The notes beneath the pieces are model-generated. The model ran no database searches. It was given only the letters and a program-made list of their open reading frames with translations, and had not been told where the DNA came from. From Actinomycetota bacterium (GTDB taxonomy: Bacteria; Actinomycetota; CADDZG01; JAHWKV01): a DNA stretch of 6,615 nucleotides. The stretch spans positions 1-6,615 of the forward strand of contig JAHWKV010000056.1 in the NCBI GenBank assembly GCA_019347725.1. The letters are read 5' to 3'. Position 1 is the first letter of the stretch. Every line of letters begins with the position of its first letter. The translations under genes and the position numbers were made by a program. Shown here piece by piece: positions 6,505-6,615 of the stretch.

Positions 6505-6615
6505 ATGGACTACTCGCTGCGGCTTGGTCGCCTTGGCGAGATCGGCGGCGCGCTCGACGCGCTGGCCCGCCAGCAGGCCGGCAGCGAGCAGCCGCCGCCC
6601 GACGCACCGCCGTGG
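6505..6615 (+). CDS. Unrecognised partial reading frame at the right edge, of separate origin
   Basis: The GMC match stops near 6500 and the last ~110 bases belong to something else. The plus frame from an ATG at 6505 stays open to the window end for 37 codons. It starts MDYSLRLGRLGEIGGALDAL and ends with a Pro-rich stretch. Nearly all its codons end in G or C, as expected for coding DNA of this composition. One minus-strand frame is also open across the stretch with protein-like composition, so strand is uncertain. There is no ribosome binding site before the ATG, which may simply be an internal Met. I do not recognise the family. Confidence 0.25.
   Translation, partial: MDYSLRLGRLGEIGGALDALARQQAGSEQPPPDAPPW

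Noticed and set aside
1..6615. CRISPR arrays, tRNA or rRNA genes, tandem repeats
   Set aside because: I saw no regularly spaced repeats, no cloverleaf-like segment and no rRNA signature; nearly all of 165-6162 is protein coding.

Overview
The window reads as GC-rich bacterial DNA with dense, same-strand genes, a strong preference for G/C at third codon positions, purine-rich Shine-Dalgarno sites, and one gene that looks leaderless (a -10 box directly before the ATG). Together with an actinobacterial-type TadA-TadB-TadC order, this suggests an actinobacterium-like lineage (Actinomycetota or a relative). That assignment is inference from style; no rRNA or tRNA is present to confirm it.

The central ~6 kb (about 165 to 6162) is coherent and holds two plus-strand operons. 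The first (to 3326) encodes the motor and inner-membrane platform of a Tad/Flp-type pilus or type II-like secretion machine: the CpaF/TadA ATPase, then TadB and TadC. The three genes are tightly packed, each downstream start having its own ribosome binding site. The operon ends at a perfect 13-bp hairpin terminator (3377-3412). The second operon (3464 onward) encodes selenocysteine machinery. SelA makes selenocysteinyl-tRNA(Sec) from seryl-tRNA(Sec), and SelB is the dedicated elongation factor that delivers it to in-frame UGA codons. selA has a TACAAT box 8 nt before its ATG and no Shine-Dalgarno site. selB starts at a GTG with a good one. Upstream of that GTG, in the same frame, are an ATG and a UGA codon, and a short hairpin can form over the start.

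Both window ends look foreign to the centre. At the left, the first ~50 codons read in frame into the TadA ATPase but resemble the C-terminal tail of a glutamate synthase large subunit (tentative), and codon bias changes abruptly where recognisable TadA sequence begins. At the right, selB is cut near residue 424, inside its C-terminal winged-helix region. It is replaced by an inverted ~340-bp internal piece of a GMC-family oxidoreductase. That piece in turn gives way near 6500 to a ~110-bp stretch of unknown origin. Several short unrelated pieces, one inverted, at the edges of an otherwise orderly sequence look most like amplification or assembly chimerism; real recombination cannot be excluded from sequence alone.

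I see no CRISPR array, insertion sequence, tRNA, rRNA or novel defence-type system. The points most worth a second look are the chimeric ends and the arrangement around the selB start.
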